64,000 nucleotides of DNA from JALZKA01 sp963725035 (GTDB lineage: Bacteria > Actinomycetota > Thermoleophilia > Solirubrobacterales > 70-9), in NCBI GenBank assembly GCA_963725035.1, contig CAVRWX010000010.1:248001-312000 (forward strand), read 5' to 3'. The notes below the pieces were generated by a model. The model had not been told where the DNA came from. It saw only the letters and a program-made list of their open reading frames with translations, and did no database searches. The position numbers and the translations under genes were made by a program. This document shows, piece by piece, positions 26,064-34,124 of the stretch (positions are counted from its first letter, which is position 1; every line of letters begins with the position of its first letter).

Positions 26064-26969
26064 ATGGCGAAGGAACCCCGCTCGCTCGCGGGCAAGGTTG
26101 TTGCGATCACCGGCGGTGCGCGCGGGATCGGCGAGGTAACGGCGCGCTCATTGGTGCGCGAAGGCGCAAAGGTTGCGATCGGCGACCTCGATCTCGAGCT
26201 TGCCGAGAAGACTGCGTCGGCCATCGGCGGGGACACGATCGCCTTGGAGCTGGACGTGACGCGGCGCGATTCGTTCGCCAGCTACCTGAGCCAGGTCGAA
26301 GAGCGCCTCGGCCCGATTGACGTCCTGATCAACAACGCCGGCATCATGCCGCTCGGCCGCTTCGTCGACGAGGACGACGCCACGGCGCGCCGCATGTTCG
26401 ACATCAACGTCCATGGGCTGATGTTCGGCATGAAGCTCGTAATGCCCTCGATGATGCGCCGCAACTCCGGCCACATCGTGAACATCGCTTCGCAGGCGGG
26501 CAAGGGCGGCTTCCCGGGCGGCGCCACGTACTGCGGCACCAAGCACGCGGTTGTCGGTATCTCCGAGGCCGTCCATGGCGAGCTCATCGACACGGACATC
26601 AACGTCTCGGTCGTGATGCCGGCGGTGGTCAACACGGAGCTCGGCTCCGGTCTCGTGGAGACCCGCGCCGTCAAGAAGCTCGAGCCGCAGGAGGTCGCCG
26701 ACGCGATCGTCGACGCGCTCAAGTACCCGAAGTTCGACGTCTGGGTGCCGAAGTTCTCGAGCGGGATCTACCGCGTCATGCAGCTCGTGCCGCGCCGCGG
26801 CCGGGAGGCGATCGCGCGGGCGCTCAAGGCCGATCAGGTCCTGGCGGGCGCCGACATGAACGTGCGCGCGGCCTACGAGGACCGGGCCTCACGCTCCGAG
26901 CCGGGCCTCGAGCCCCAGGACGCCGGAGCGGCGGCCGACGCCGCCGAGGCGGAGAAGGTCGAGAGCTAG
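26064..26969 (+). CDS. SDR-family oxidoreductase
   Basis: 301 residues of a classical short-chain dehydrogenase. The cofactor loop GGARGIGE is at residues 17-24, NNAGIM near 90, the serine near IVNIASQAG, and the catalytic YxxxK as YCGTKHA. D42 (GDLDLE) suggests NAD preference. The C-terminal tail (residues 270-301) is an alanine/glutamate-rich extension. AGGAGG lies 8 bases upstream of the ATG. Substrate unknown. Confidence 0.9.
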   Translation: MAKEPRSLAGKVVAITGGARGIGEVTARSLVREGAKVAIGDLDLELAEKTASAIGGDTIALELDVTRRDSFASYLSQVEERLGPIDVLINNAGIMPLGRFVDEDDATARRMFDINVHGLMFGMKLVMPSMMRRNSGHIVNIASQAGKGGFPGGATYCGTKHAVVGISEAVHGELIDTDINVSVVMPAVVNTELGSGLVETRAVKKLEPQEVADAIVDALKYPKFDVWVPKFSSGIYRVMQLVPRRGREAIARALKADQVLAGADMNVRAAYEDRASRSEPGLEPQDAGAAADAAEAEKVES

Positions 26970-26983
26970 GCGCTCTCGACCTT
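26955..26983 (+). terminator. Hairpin at the SDR stop codon
   Basis: AAGGTCGAGAG pairs perfectly with CTCTCGACCTT across a 7-base loop that holds the TAG stop. No long T-run follows, so termination strength is uncertain. Confidence 0.55.
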
Positions 26984-27457
26984 GTTCGGGTCGCGTGTGT
27001 CAATTCGCGACCGCTCAGCGAACGCCGGAGTACACGCGCGCTCCGATTAGAGGCCGCAGGGGGATCGAACACTGTGACTGAGATTGCTCAGCCGCCGATG
27101 TCCTCGAGCGCGTGGCCTGAGGCAACGACGTCTGGATCGTCCCGGTGCAGCCGCTGGTTGTCGACACCGGATGGCCGTGCTGATCGTGTGGCCGACGAGG
27201 TGGTGGACCAACACCTGCGAGAGGTAGACGCCCTCGCCTCCTACTTGTAGGTGAACTCCGGGTTCGCGTCGGTGGGCTCCGTCGCCTGCGTGCGCCGTCC
27301 TCGTACCCGAGTTTTGTATTAAAGAAACGCATTTCTCTGATTAGCAACTGCCAAAGTCGGGCACTTAGGTGCATAAGGCCGCCAAAAGAGGCATAAAGGC
27401 CGCCAAATCTAATTTGAGCGTCGCCACGGACGGCGACGCAGAAGGAGAGGAGAATCC
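26970..27457. other. Long intergenic region with repeat remnant and promoter-like AT-rich part
   Basis: No intact gene is seen. 26991-27048 is about 84 percent identical to 36469-36527 (second repeat family). 27060-27290 contains broken coding-like fragments on the minus strand (for example ANPEFTYK before a stop near 27242). 27310-27440 is clearly AT-richer, with an AGAAA-N4-TTTCT dyad and two direct repeats, and probably holds the promoter of the secreted protein gene. Confidence 0.5.
27371..27407 (+). promoter_or_regulatory. Two direct repeats upstream of the secreted isomerase-like gene
   Basis: GCATAAGGCCGCCAAA (27371-27386) and GCATAAAGGCCGCCAAA (27391-27407) start 20 bases apart, about two helical turns, 50-85 bases upstream of the ATG. 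This spacing suits a dimeric regulator's binding site. Confidence 0.4.
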
Positions 27458-28399
27458 ATGAAGGCTTTCCGAGGGACCCGCGTCCTTCTGGCGCTGGTCT
27501 TGAGCATGTTGCTGGTCGTGGCGGGGGCGACGGCCGGCTCAGCATCGAACGGGGGCGGAGACGGCAAGGGCCCCGGGATCCCGAAGAGCAAGATCTCGGT
27601 GCAGCTCTGGACCTTCGCCTCGTACATCGGCTTCGGCGAGGAACTGGAGAACCAGCAGCGCCTCGAGGAAGCGCTCGCCGGGCTCAGCGAGATCGGCTAT
27701 CGCAACGTCGAACCGTTCTCGTTCAACGGCCTCAGCGCCGAGGAGTTCAAAGCGCTGCTCGACAAGTACGACCTGAAGGCTCCGTCAAGGCACGGCAACA
27801 CGGCTGAGGCGACGTGGGACACCCATCTCGCCGACGCCAAGGTGCTTGGGCAGAAGTTCGTGGGATCCGGAGGCTTCGCGGCCCCGGGCATCGGCAGCTA
27901 CGAGGACACGCTCGCGACCGCTGAGACCATGAACCGCCTCGGCGAGCGCTCGGTGCGAAACGGCACGGGGAAGATCTTCGGCCACAACCACCAGGGCGAG
28001 TTCCGAACCATGTATCCGGACCCCGAGACCGGTGAGATGAAGAGTGCCTGGCAGATCATCGTGGAGAACACCGATCCGCGCTACGTCGCGTTCCAGGTCG
28101 ACGCTCTCTGGGCGACCGACGGCGGGGCGGACCCCGTGGAGCTGCTGAATCAGTACCCGCATCGGATCAAGCTGCTCCACATCAAGGACGGCATCAACGT
28201 CGCCGATCCGGTCAACGCCACTCCGGTGCCGCTGGGCGAGGGCGAGATGGAGTTCGAGCCGATCCTGCAGGCGGCGAAGGGGAAGGTCCGCTACTACGTC
28301 TACGAGCAGGACCCGCCCTTCGACGACCCGACGTTCGACCCGTTCGCGAGCGCACAGGCGGGCTGGGACTACTTGTCGACGGTACGCCTGGGGCACTGA
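27458..28399 (+). CDS. Secreted sugar phosphate isomerase/epimerase-like TIM-barrel protein
   Basis: 313 residues with a signal peptide (MKAFRGTRVLLALVLSMLLV, cleavage probably after AGSAS). The mature part begins ISVQLWTFASYIG and matches xylose isomerase-like TIM-barrel proteins: YRNVEPFSFNG, HNHQGEF (metal-ligand region), QVDALWA and IKLLHIKDG. Relatives act on sugars in or near the periplasm or cell surface; the substrate here is unknown. A strong AGGAGAGGAG precedes the ATG and the upstream region holds direct repeats, suggesting regulated expression. Confidence 0.83.
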   Translation: MKAFRGTRVLLALVLSMLLVVAGATAGSASNGGGDGKGPGIPKSKISVQLWTFASYIGFGEELENQQRLEEALAGLSEIGYRNVEPFSFNGLSAEEFKALLDKYDLKAPSRHGNTAEATWDTHLADAKVLGQKFVGSGGFAAPGIGSYEDTLATAETMNRLGERSVRNGTGKIFGHNHQGEFRTMYPDPETGEMKSAWQIIVENTDPRYVAFQVDALWATDGGADPVELLNQYPHRIKLLHIKDGINVADPVNATPVPLGEGEMEFEPILQAAKGKVRYYVYEQDPPFDDPTFDPFASAQAGWDYLSTVRLGH

Positions 28400-28511
28400 G
28401 GCAGTACAGACAAGGGAGTTGCGGCAACGGCCCCGCCCCCGGCGGGGCCGTTCGCTTCCGGAACGGCCACGGCACGCCTGCGAATCCCGCATGACTATGC
28501 GGATTCTCAAG

Positions 28512-28584
28512 TGGGCCGTAGAGGGATCGAACCTCTGACCTTGAGATTAAGAGTCTCCTGCTCTACCAGCTGAGCTAACGGCCC
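28512..28584 (-). tRNA. tRNA-Lys (CTT)
   Basis: A 73-nt cloverleaf on the minus strand: acceptor GGGCCGT/ACGGCCC, D-arm AGCTCAGCTGGTAGAGC, anticodon loop CTCTTAA (anticodon CTT), T arm GAGGTTCGATCCCTC, discriminator A. No encoded CCA. It follows the secreted protein gene convergently. Confidence 0.95.
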
Positions 28585-28609
28585 TGGGGGCCCTCGATCG
28601 TAGCGAGGG

Positions 28610-29365
28610 TCAGGGAGCCTGAGCGGCGGGGTCGGTGCCGCTGAGCCCGCCGAACGGGTCGGACAGCCCGGGGCTCTCGCCGGTGGCAGAGTCGGGCTGC
28701 TTCTTCTCTTCCTTCTCGGCCTTGACCGCCTGCTTCCGGATCTGCGCGAGCTGCTTGGTGATGAGCTCCTTGGTGTCGGCGTTCGCCTCGGCTAGCGCCT
28801 GATCGCGGGCCTCATCCGCTGCCTCGATCTGGAGGTCGAAGTAGAGGAGCTGCGCCAGCGCGCCGAAGTTGGGGGCGCTGGGATCCGACTTGGCGAAGGC
28901 GCGCTGAGCGGCGATCGCGCCCTCGGAGTCGCCGAGGAAGCGGTAGGACTGAACGACCGCGCCGGCAGCAGCAGCGTTGATCTTTTTCGGATCTGCGTCG
29001 AGATAATCCTGCCAGAGGGTGATCGCCCGCTCGTACTCCTGACGGGATTCCTCGGAAAGGGCGACGGGCTGCTGCGTCTCCTCGTCGAGCTGGAGCTGGC
29101 GATCGCCCGACTGGGCGCGCAAGACGATCAGGCCAACGATTGGCTCGGGGTCGCCCGGGGCCGCATCGACCTTGGCCTGGGCGTCCTCGATCTGCTGCTC
29201 GAGCGCCTCATCGGTCGAGCCGCCGCCGGCCGAGTCGAACGGGTTGAAGCCGCCCTCCGTGCCGATGCCGAGGAAGATGAAGCCGGTGGCGAAGATCAGC
29301 GCCAGGAAGCCGAAGATGATGCGGACCGCGGTCTTCCGCCCTGGGCTCTGGAGGTCGAAAAGCAT
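28610..29365 (-). CDS. Membrane-anchored TPR-like protein
   Basis: 251 residues. A single helix near residues 15-35 (AVRIIFGFLALIFATGFIFL) anchors a helical, alanine-rich soluble domain resembling tetratricopeptide repeats (KVDAAPGDPEPIVGLIVLRA; EYERAITLWQDYLDADPKK; YRFLGDSEGAIAAQRAFAKS). The tail is charged then Pro/Gly-rich. It lies 26 bases after tatC on the same strand, so a role linked to membrane assembly is possible but unproven. Confidence 0.7.
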   Translation of the reverse strand: MLFDLQSPGRKTAVRIIFGFLALIFATGFIFLGIGTEGGFNPFDSAGGGSTDEALEQQIEDAQAKVDAAPGDPEPIVGLIVLRAQSGDRQLQLDEETQQPVALSEESRQEYERAITLWQDYLDADPKKINAAAAGAVVQSYRFLGDSEGAIAAQRAFAKSDPSAPNFGALAQLLYFDLQIEAADEARDQALAEANADTKELITKQLAQIRKQAVKAEKEEKKQPDSATGESPGLSDPFGGLSGTDPAAQAP

Positions 29366-29391
29366 TGCGTCAGCCTAGAAGAAGGGGCACG

Positions 29392-30198
29392 CTACTCGGC
29401 GTCGTCGGGCTCGTCGTCGTCCGACTCGTCATCGGGCTCTTCGTCCCCATAGCCCTCGTCCGGCGGGCGACCGAAACGGCGGGCCATGACGAGCGAGAAC
29501 TCGAACAGGACGTAAAGCGGGGCCATCGAGAGGATCATCGTCACCGGGTCGGTGCCCGGCAAGAGCATCGCGGCGACGGCGATCAGAAGGATGGCGTAGC
29601 GGCGGTTGGCGGCGAGCTGCTCGGGCGTGACGATGCCGAGGCGGCACACGGCAAGGACGAAGACCGGGATCTGGAACAGGAACCCGACGGCGATGAGGGT
29701 GAGGATGAAGAAGCCGTAGTACTCGGACGCGCGCAGCTGAATGTCGAACGAGTCCGCGTTGAATCCCAGGAGGAAATCGAGGGCCGCCGGCATGACGACG
29801 AAGTAGGCGAAGACCGCGCCGCCGATGAAGAGCACGGGCACCGAGAGCATGAACGGCAGTAGCAGCTTGCGCTCGCCGGGCGCGAAAGCGGGGAGGATGA
29901 ACGCGTAGAACTGGTAGAGGAGGACCGGCAGCGAGATCAGGATGCCGCCGTAGACCGAGAGCTTGATGGTGGTGAAGAACGGCTCGGTCGGGCTGAGCGT
30001 CGTCGGCAGGTAGTCGGGCGGGAGCGGCTCGTTCGCGATCTTGAGAAGCGTGTCTTCGAAGAAGAAGCAGACGGAGATCGCCAGCACCAGGAAGATCCCC
30101 GAGAAGATGATTCGCGAGCGAAGCTCGTCGAGGTGCTCGACCAGCGTCATGCGGTCGTCGAACTGAGCGGGCTTGCGCCGCTTGGGCTTGGGCGCCAT
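29392..30198 (-). CDS. tatC: Sec-independent protein translocase TatC
   Basis: 268 residues with the conserved start MTLVEHLDELRSRI after a short basic leader, then six predicted membrane helices, with FAYFVVMPAALDFLLGF and the late GIVTPEQLAANRRYA loop as expected. TatC recognises twin-arginine signal peptides. An acidic C-terminal tail (DDESDDDEPDD) is long for the family. It follows tatA on the same strand. Confidence 0.95.
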   Translation of the reverse strand: MAPKPKRRKPAQFDDRMTLVEHLDELRSRIIFSGIFLVLAISVCFFFEDTLLKIANEPLPPDYLPTTLSPTEPFFTTIKLSVYGGILISLPVLLYQFYAFILPAFAPGERKLLLPFMLSVPVLFIGGAVFAYFVVMPAALDFLLGFNADSFDIQLRASEYYGFFILTLIAVGFLFQIPVFVLAVCRLGIVTPEQLAANRRYAILLIAVAAMLLPGTDPVTMILSMAPLYVLFEFSLVMARRFGRPPDEGYGDEEPDDESDDDEPDDAE

Positions 30199-30241
30199 GG
30201 CTCAGCCCTCCGGTACGCGAGTCGGCGCGGTCAAGGGAGTG

Positions 30242-30517
30242 TCAGGAGCGAGGCTCGCTCACGACATCGGCCTCGACGCGCTCGTCACCGGGCTCCTCCT
30301 CGTCGACCTCGGCGGTCGTCGCAGGCGACTCCTCGGTGAGCTTGGCCTTCGTCTCCTCGAGCTTCTTCTCTTCGTCGTCCTTGCCCGTGATCGAGTCCTT
30401 GAACTCACGCATTCCGGAGCCCAGCGAACGGCCGAGGTCAGGCAGGCGCTTGGGCCCGAAAATCACCAGGGCGATAACGAGAACGATTGCCAACTCGAGT
30501 GGTCCGATGTTCGGCAT
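30242..30517 (-). CDS. tatA: Sec-independent protein translocase TatA
   Basis: 91 residues with the classic MPNIGPLELAIVLVIALVIFG helix, the FGPKRLPDLGRSLG hinge and amphipathic segment, and an acidic tail. It forms the Tat pore with TatC encoded 43 bases downstream. The likely Tat client nearby is the Rieske protein. Confidence 0.95.
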   Translation of the reverse strand: MPNIGPLELAIVLVIALVIFGPKRLPDLGRSLGSGMREFKDSITGKDDEEKKLEETKAKLTEESPATTAEVDEEEPGDERVEADVVSEPRS

Positions 30518-30572
30518 GTCACAAAGGGTACGCCACCGGGTCGGCTACCGGATCAACGGACCGGTGGGCGGT

Positions 30573-31154
30573 TCAGCCCTTGCGCTCGGACTCCGGGAAG
30601 TTCAGGTAGTAGCGCGAGGGGGTCGGGCCCTGCTGGCCCTTGTACTTGGAGCCGGTCTTATCCGAGCCGTACGGGTGCTCGGCCTCGGAGCTCATCTGAA
30701 GGAACGAGATCTGCCCGATCTTCATGCCCGGATAGATCGCGATCGGCAGGTTGGCGACGTTCGAGAGCTCGAGAGTCAGGTGGCCGTCCCAACCCGCATC
30801 AACGAAGCCGGCGGTGCTGTGAATGAGCAGGCCCAGCCGGCCCAGCGAGCTCTTGCCCTCCAGGCGCGCGACCAGGTCGTTGCCCAGCGCCACGCGCTCG
30901 AGGGTCGAGCCCAGCACGAACTCGCCCGGGTGGAGGATGAACGCCTCGCCGTCGGCGACCTCGACAAGCTCGGTCAGGTCCTCTTGCGCGGCCTTCGGGT
31001 CGATGTACGGGGTGTGGTCGTTGCGGAAAACCCGGAAGTAGCAATCGGTGTGGAGATCGACCGACGAAGGCTGGATCGCGTTGTCGGCGAGGGGCTCGAT
31101 GATGACGCTGCCGTCCTCGAGCGCTTCCTTTATCTGACGGTCAGAGAGGACCAT
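30573..31154 (-). CDS. dcd: dCTP deaminase
   Basis: 193 residues. MVLSDRQIKEALEDG, the QPSSVDLH motif, LVARLEGKSSLGRLGL, and the catalytic glutamate region HSTAGFVDAGWDGHLTLEL are all present. It makes dUTP, or dUMP directly if bifunctional as in some actinobacteria; sequence alone does not separate these. It leads the dcd-tatA-tatC-TPR set on the minus strand. Confidence 0.93.
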   Translation of the reverse strand: MVLSDRQIKEALEDGSVIIEPLADNAIQPSSVDLHTDCYFRVFRNDHTPYIDPKAAQEDLTELVEVADGEAFILHPGEFVLGSTLERVALGNDLVARLEGKSSLGRLGLLIHSTAGFVDAGWDGHLTLELSNVANLPIAIYPGMKIGQISFLQMSSEAEHPYGSDKTGSKYKGQQGPTPSRYYLNFPESERKG

Positions 31155-31230
31155 CGGGCGGCGCAGTGTATGACCTGGCTCGGCAGCTTCTAAAGCCTGA
31201 TGTTCACTCAGCCGATAAAGGGGGCCGAGG

Positions 31231-31638
31231 ATGTCGGAGGGACAAACACCCGCGGCCGGTCGGGCTAACGCCCGCCTCTCTCCCGAGCGAGAGCTCGGGC
31301 TCCGGTCGTTGGACCAAGGACGGTCCCCCCTCCGTCCTCTACCTCCTCAGGACCTGACGCTCTGCCCGTGTTGTGACCGCGACCTCGTTTACCCGGTGGA
31401 CTGGGAGCCGGCCGGTCGGCACGGGTGGAGCATCAGTCTCCGCTGCCCCGAGTGCGAATGGCGCGATGAGGGCGTCTTCTCCCAGGAGGTTGCGGACCGC
31501 TTCGACGACGCGCTTGACGCCTCGACCCAGACCATCCTGGACGACTACCTGGCGCTCGTGCGAGCGAACATGGAGACGAACGTCGAGCGGTTCTTGAAGG
31601 CGCTCGAGACGGACCTCATCCTCCCCGAAGACTTCTAG
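31231..31638 (+). CDS. Small zinc-ribbon-like protein
   Basis: 135 residues. After about 40 disordered residues come CPCC (C45-C48) and CPEC (C72-C75), a likely zinc ribbon enclosing VYPVDWEPAGRHGWSISLR. A helical C-terminus follows (RFDDALDASTQTILDDYLAL). No named family is recognised. The first 40 residues have a shadow-like composition, so the true start could be later. Confidence 0.65.
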   Translation: MSEGQTPAAGRANARLSPERELGLRSLDQGRSPLRPLPPQDLTLCPCCDRDLVYPVDWEPAGRHGWSISLRCPECEWRDEGVFSQEVADRFDDALDASTQTILDDYLALVRANMETNVERFLKALETDLILPEDF

Positions 31639-31694
31639 GCGTAGCGAAGCGCCCCCGTGCCAGGCACGGTGCCAGGCACCTTCTAGGCGTAGCG
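31632..31694. repeat. 15-bp direct repeats flanking repeat copy 4
   Basis: CTTCTAGGCGTAGCG occurs at 31632-31646 and 31680-31694, enclosing the palindromic repeat at 31656-31680. The two copies contain the stop codons of the convergent flanking genes. Confidence 0.8.
31656..31680. repeat. GTGCCWGGCAC palindromic repeat, copy 4
   Basis: Two GTGCCAGGCAC units between convergent gene ends. It is unusual in being enclosed by perfect 15-bp direct repeats. Confidence 0.9.
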
Positions 31695-32678
31695 CTCCAC
31701 CACACCGTCCGCGACGAGCGAGAGCAGGCGGCGTTGGGTTTCCGAGAGCGCGTCGCATCCCGTGATCGTCCGTTTCGCTTCGGCCACGCGGCTGCGCGCG
31801 TCGGCTCGGACCTCGTCGAGGGCGCCGGTTGCGGCGATTCGGTCGCATGCCTCCTCGGCGCTCGCGGCGTCGAGTGAGCGGAGGTCGAGTTCGGCCAGCT
31901 CGGGGTCGCGGTCGCGGGCGAGGATGAGCGGCAGCGTCACGGTGCCGTCGAGGAGGTCCGTGCCGCGCGCCTTGCCGGTGCGCTCGGGCGGGCCGGCGAC
32001 GTCCAGGACGTCGTCGAGGAGCTGGAACGCGAGCCCGATCTCCTCGCCGAACGAGCGGAGCGCCTCGGCGGCCGGGTCTCCGTTGCCCGTGACGCGGCCG
32101 ATCAGGCAGGCGCACTCGAAGAGGCGCGCCGTCTTCAGGCGGCAGCGCTCCAGGTAGCGCTCGGCCGAGGTGTTGATGTCCCACGCGTCGTGGCGCTGCG
32201 CGAGCTCGCCGAGCGCCAGGCCCACGGAGGCACCGGCCAAGAGTTCGACCTGGCGCTCCCCGCCGGAGCCGGCGCCCTCGCCGAGCTCGGCGAACGCGCG
32301 GGAGAGGAGTAGGTCGCCGACCGCGGTGGCTCGCTCGCGGCCCGAGGTGGCCATCACCGTCGGCAAGCCGCGGCGAAGCGGAGCCTGGTCGAGGACGTCG
32401 TCGTGGACCAGAGTTGCCATGTGGACGAGCTCGATCGCCGCCGCGCCGCGAAGCGCCGGCGCCTCGGCCTCGGGACCGGCACACAGGAGCACCAGCATCG
32501 GGCGCAGGCGCTTGCCGCCGGCCCGAAGCGTCGCGCGCGCGTCGCCGCCTAGCGCGTCGCCGTAGCCCTCAACCAGTTCGTTCAGGCGCTCCTCGACCGC
32601 CGCCATCAGGACGGGGAGCCAGGCCTCGGCCTCGTCCATCACCTGGGTGACGGGAGGCGGTACAGCGGAGCGGTTCAC
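31683..32678 (-). CDS. Polyprenyl diphosphate synthase
   Basis: 331 residues. The first aspartate-rich motif is VHDDVLD (after ELVHMATL), the second LLDDVLD, and the substrate-binding GGKRLRP lies near residue 54. It makes the isoprenoid side chain, most likely for menaquinone given the next gene. Encoded just downstream of the menG/ubiE methyltransferase, with 10 bases between them. Confidence 0.92.
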   Translation of the reverse strand: MNRSAVPPPVTQVMDEAEAWLPVLMAAVEERLNELVEGYGDALGGDARATLRAGGKRLRPMLVLLCAGPEAEAPALRGAAAIELVHMATLVHDDVLDQAPLRRGLPTVMATSGRERATAVGDLLLSRAFAELGEGAGSGGERQVELLAGASVGLALGELAQRHDAWDINTSAERYLERCRLKTARLFECACLIGRVTGNGDPAAEALRSFGEEIGLAFQLLDDVLDVAGPPERTGKARGTDLLDGTVTLPLILARDRDPELAELDLRSLDAASAEEACDRIAATGALDEVRADARSRVAEAKRTITGCDALSETQRRLLSLVADGVVERYA

Positions 32679-32688
32679 GGCATCTTCC

Positions 32689-33411
32689 TCAGGCCGGGCG
32701 AACGCCCGAGTGGATCGCGATGATGCCGCCGGCCAGGACCGTGTAGCGGATCTCGGCGAGGCCGCCCTCGTCCATCAGCCGAGCGAGCCCTTCGGGCGGC
32801 GGAAAGCCGCGAACGGACTCGGGCAAGTACGAGTAGGCCTCGGGGTCGCCCGCGATCCGGCCGAGTACGGGGACGACGCGGTCGAACCAGATGCCGAAGA
32901 AGGTCGACAGCGGTGGCTTCTGCGGCTGGGTGATCTCCAGGATCACGCAGCGCCCGCCGGGCTTGAGGACGCGCGTCATCTCGCGGATGCCGGCTCCGAC
33001 ATCGGCGAGGTTGCGGACGCCGAAGCCGACCGTCACGGCGTCGAAGGACGAGTCCGAATACGGCAGCTCCATGGCGTCGGCCCACTCGAAGGTGACGTCG
33101 TCCGCGCCGCGCTCCGACGCCTTGGCTTGCGCCAGTTCGAGCATGCGCTCGGAGAAGTCGGCGCCCACCACGCGCCCCGAGGGGCCGACCCGCTCGCGGA
33201 GCTCGAGCGCCAGGTCGCCCGTTCCGCAGCAGAGGTCGAGGGCCGCGGCTCCCGGCTCGAGCTCGGCGCGGTCGGCCGCGCGCTCGCGCCAGGAGTGGTG
33301 GAGGCCCGCCGTCATGATCGTGTTCAGGACGTCGTAGACGCCGGCGATGCGGTCGAACATGCCCCGCACCTGCGAGGAGAACTCGTCCTCGGAACGAGAG
33401 GGCTTACTCAC
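32689..33411 (-). CDS. menG: Demethylmenaquinone methyltransferase (UbiE/MenG)
   Basis: 240 residues. FDRIAGVYDVLNTIMT, the SAM motif LDLCCGTGDLAL, and the family signature YSDSSFDAVTVGFGVRNLAD with VLKPGG match UbiE/MenG. It carries out the last methylation in menaquinone synthesis. It sits between the bc complex genes and the polyprenyl synthase, a logical quinone cluster. Confidence 0.93.
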   Translation of the reverse strand: MSKPSRSEDEFSSQVRGMFDRIAGVYDVLNTIMTAGLHHSWRERAADRAELEPGAAALDLCCGTGDLALELRERVGPSGRVVGADFSERMLELAQAKASERGADDVTFEWADAMELPYSDSSFDAVTVGFGVRNLADVGAGIREMTRVLKPGGRCVILEITQPQKPPLSTFFGIWFDRVVPVLGRIAGDPEAYSYLPESVRGFPPPEGLARLMDEGGLAEIRYTVLAGGIIAIHSGVRPA

Positions 33412-33425
33412 GGCGACGAGCCCGT

Positions 33426-34124
33426 TTAGCGCAGCGACGCGAGGTATTCGACCATGGCGTCAAGCTTCTCAGGAGGCAGCTCCGAGTACGGAGGCATGAT
33501 CCCGGACGGGTTGAGCAGCGTTCGCCTGATTCCGGCGGCGGGGAGCTCCGCGCCGATCTGGGTCAGCTCCGGCCCCAGGGTGCCGCCGTTCTCGCCGATC
33601 TTGTGGCAGGTCAAACAGCCCTGCCCCGCCACAGCGACCTTGCCGTCCTCGTACTGGGGAGCGGTTTCCATCTCGATCTCCGTCGGCGGGCCGGCCTCGG
33701 CGCCGAGGAAGGTGAGGAGCGCCATCGCGATGACCACCATGATGCCGGCGGTGGTGGCGACGGGGCGCTTGCGCGGATCGCGCTCGGCGTTGCGATCGTA
33801 GAACGGCAGGAGGAGGAGCAGGACCAGGCAGAGGGTCGGGATGCCGATCGTGGCGAGCGGCGTCAGCTCGGCGGGCTTGATCACTCGCAGGAGCTCGAAG
33901 AGGAAGAAGAAGTACCACTCGGGCCGCGGCGTGTAGGTGGTCGTGGTCGGGTCGGCCTTGGGGCCCTGCTCGGCGCCCAGGATGATCGACATGGCCGCGA
34001 TCACCAAGACGACGATGAGGAACATGATCGAGTCCTTCGCCACCGCGTACGGGAAGAACGGCTTGCCCTTCTTCTTCAGGACCTCGTACTCGCGGAGATA
34101 CTCCTCCTTCTCCTGGGAGTTCAC
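33426..34124 (-). CDS. qcrC: Menaquinol:cytochrome c reductase, fused cytochrome b C-terminal part + cytochrome c
   Basis: 232 residues from GTG 34124, which overlaps the qcrB stop by 4 bases. Residues 30-140 form three membrane helices like subunit IV of cytochrome b6f and include the quinol-oxidation motif PEWY (about 68-71). A heme-binding CLTCH (170-174) and a later Met (GIMPPYSEL) define a C-terminal cytochrome c domain. This b/c fusion is the Bacillus QcrC layout. A longer frame to 34196 lacks support. Confidence 0.9.
   Translation of the reverse strand: MNSQEKEEYLREYEVLKKKGKPFFPYAVAKDSIMFLIVVLVIAAMSIILGAEQGPKADPTTTTYTPRPEWYFFFLFELLRVIKPAELTPLATIGIPTLCLVLLLLLPFYDRNAERDPRKRPVATTAGIMVVIAMALLTFLGAEAGPPTEIEMETAPQYEDGKVAVAGQGCLTCHKIGENGGTLGPELTQIGAELPAAGIRRTLLNPSGIMPPYSELPPEKLDAMVEYLASLR

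Noticed and set aside
27060..27545. A 176-residue minus-strand gene in the 27 kb gap
   Set aside because: The frame overlaps the signal-peptide region of a well-supported gene and is basic and repetitive; only short coding-like scraps remain.
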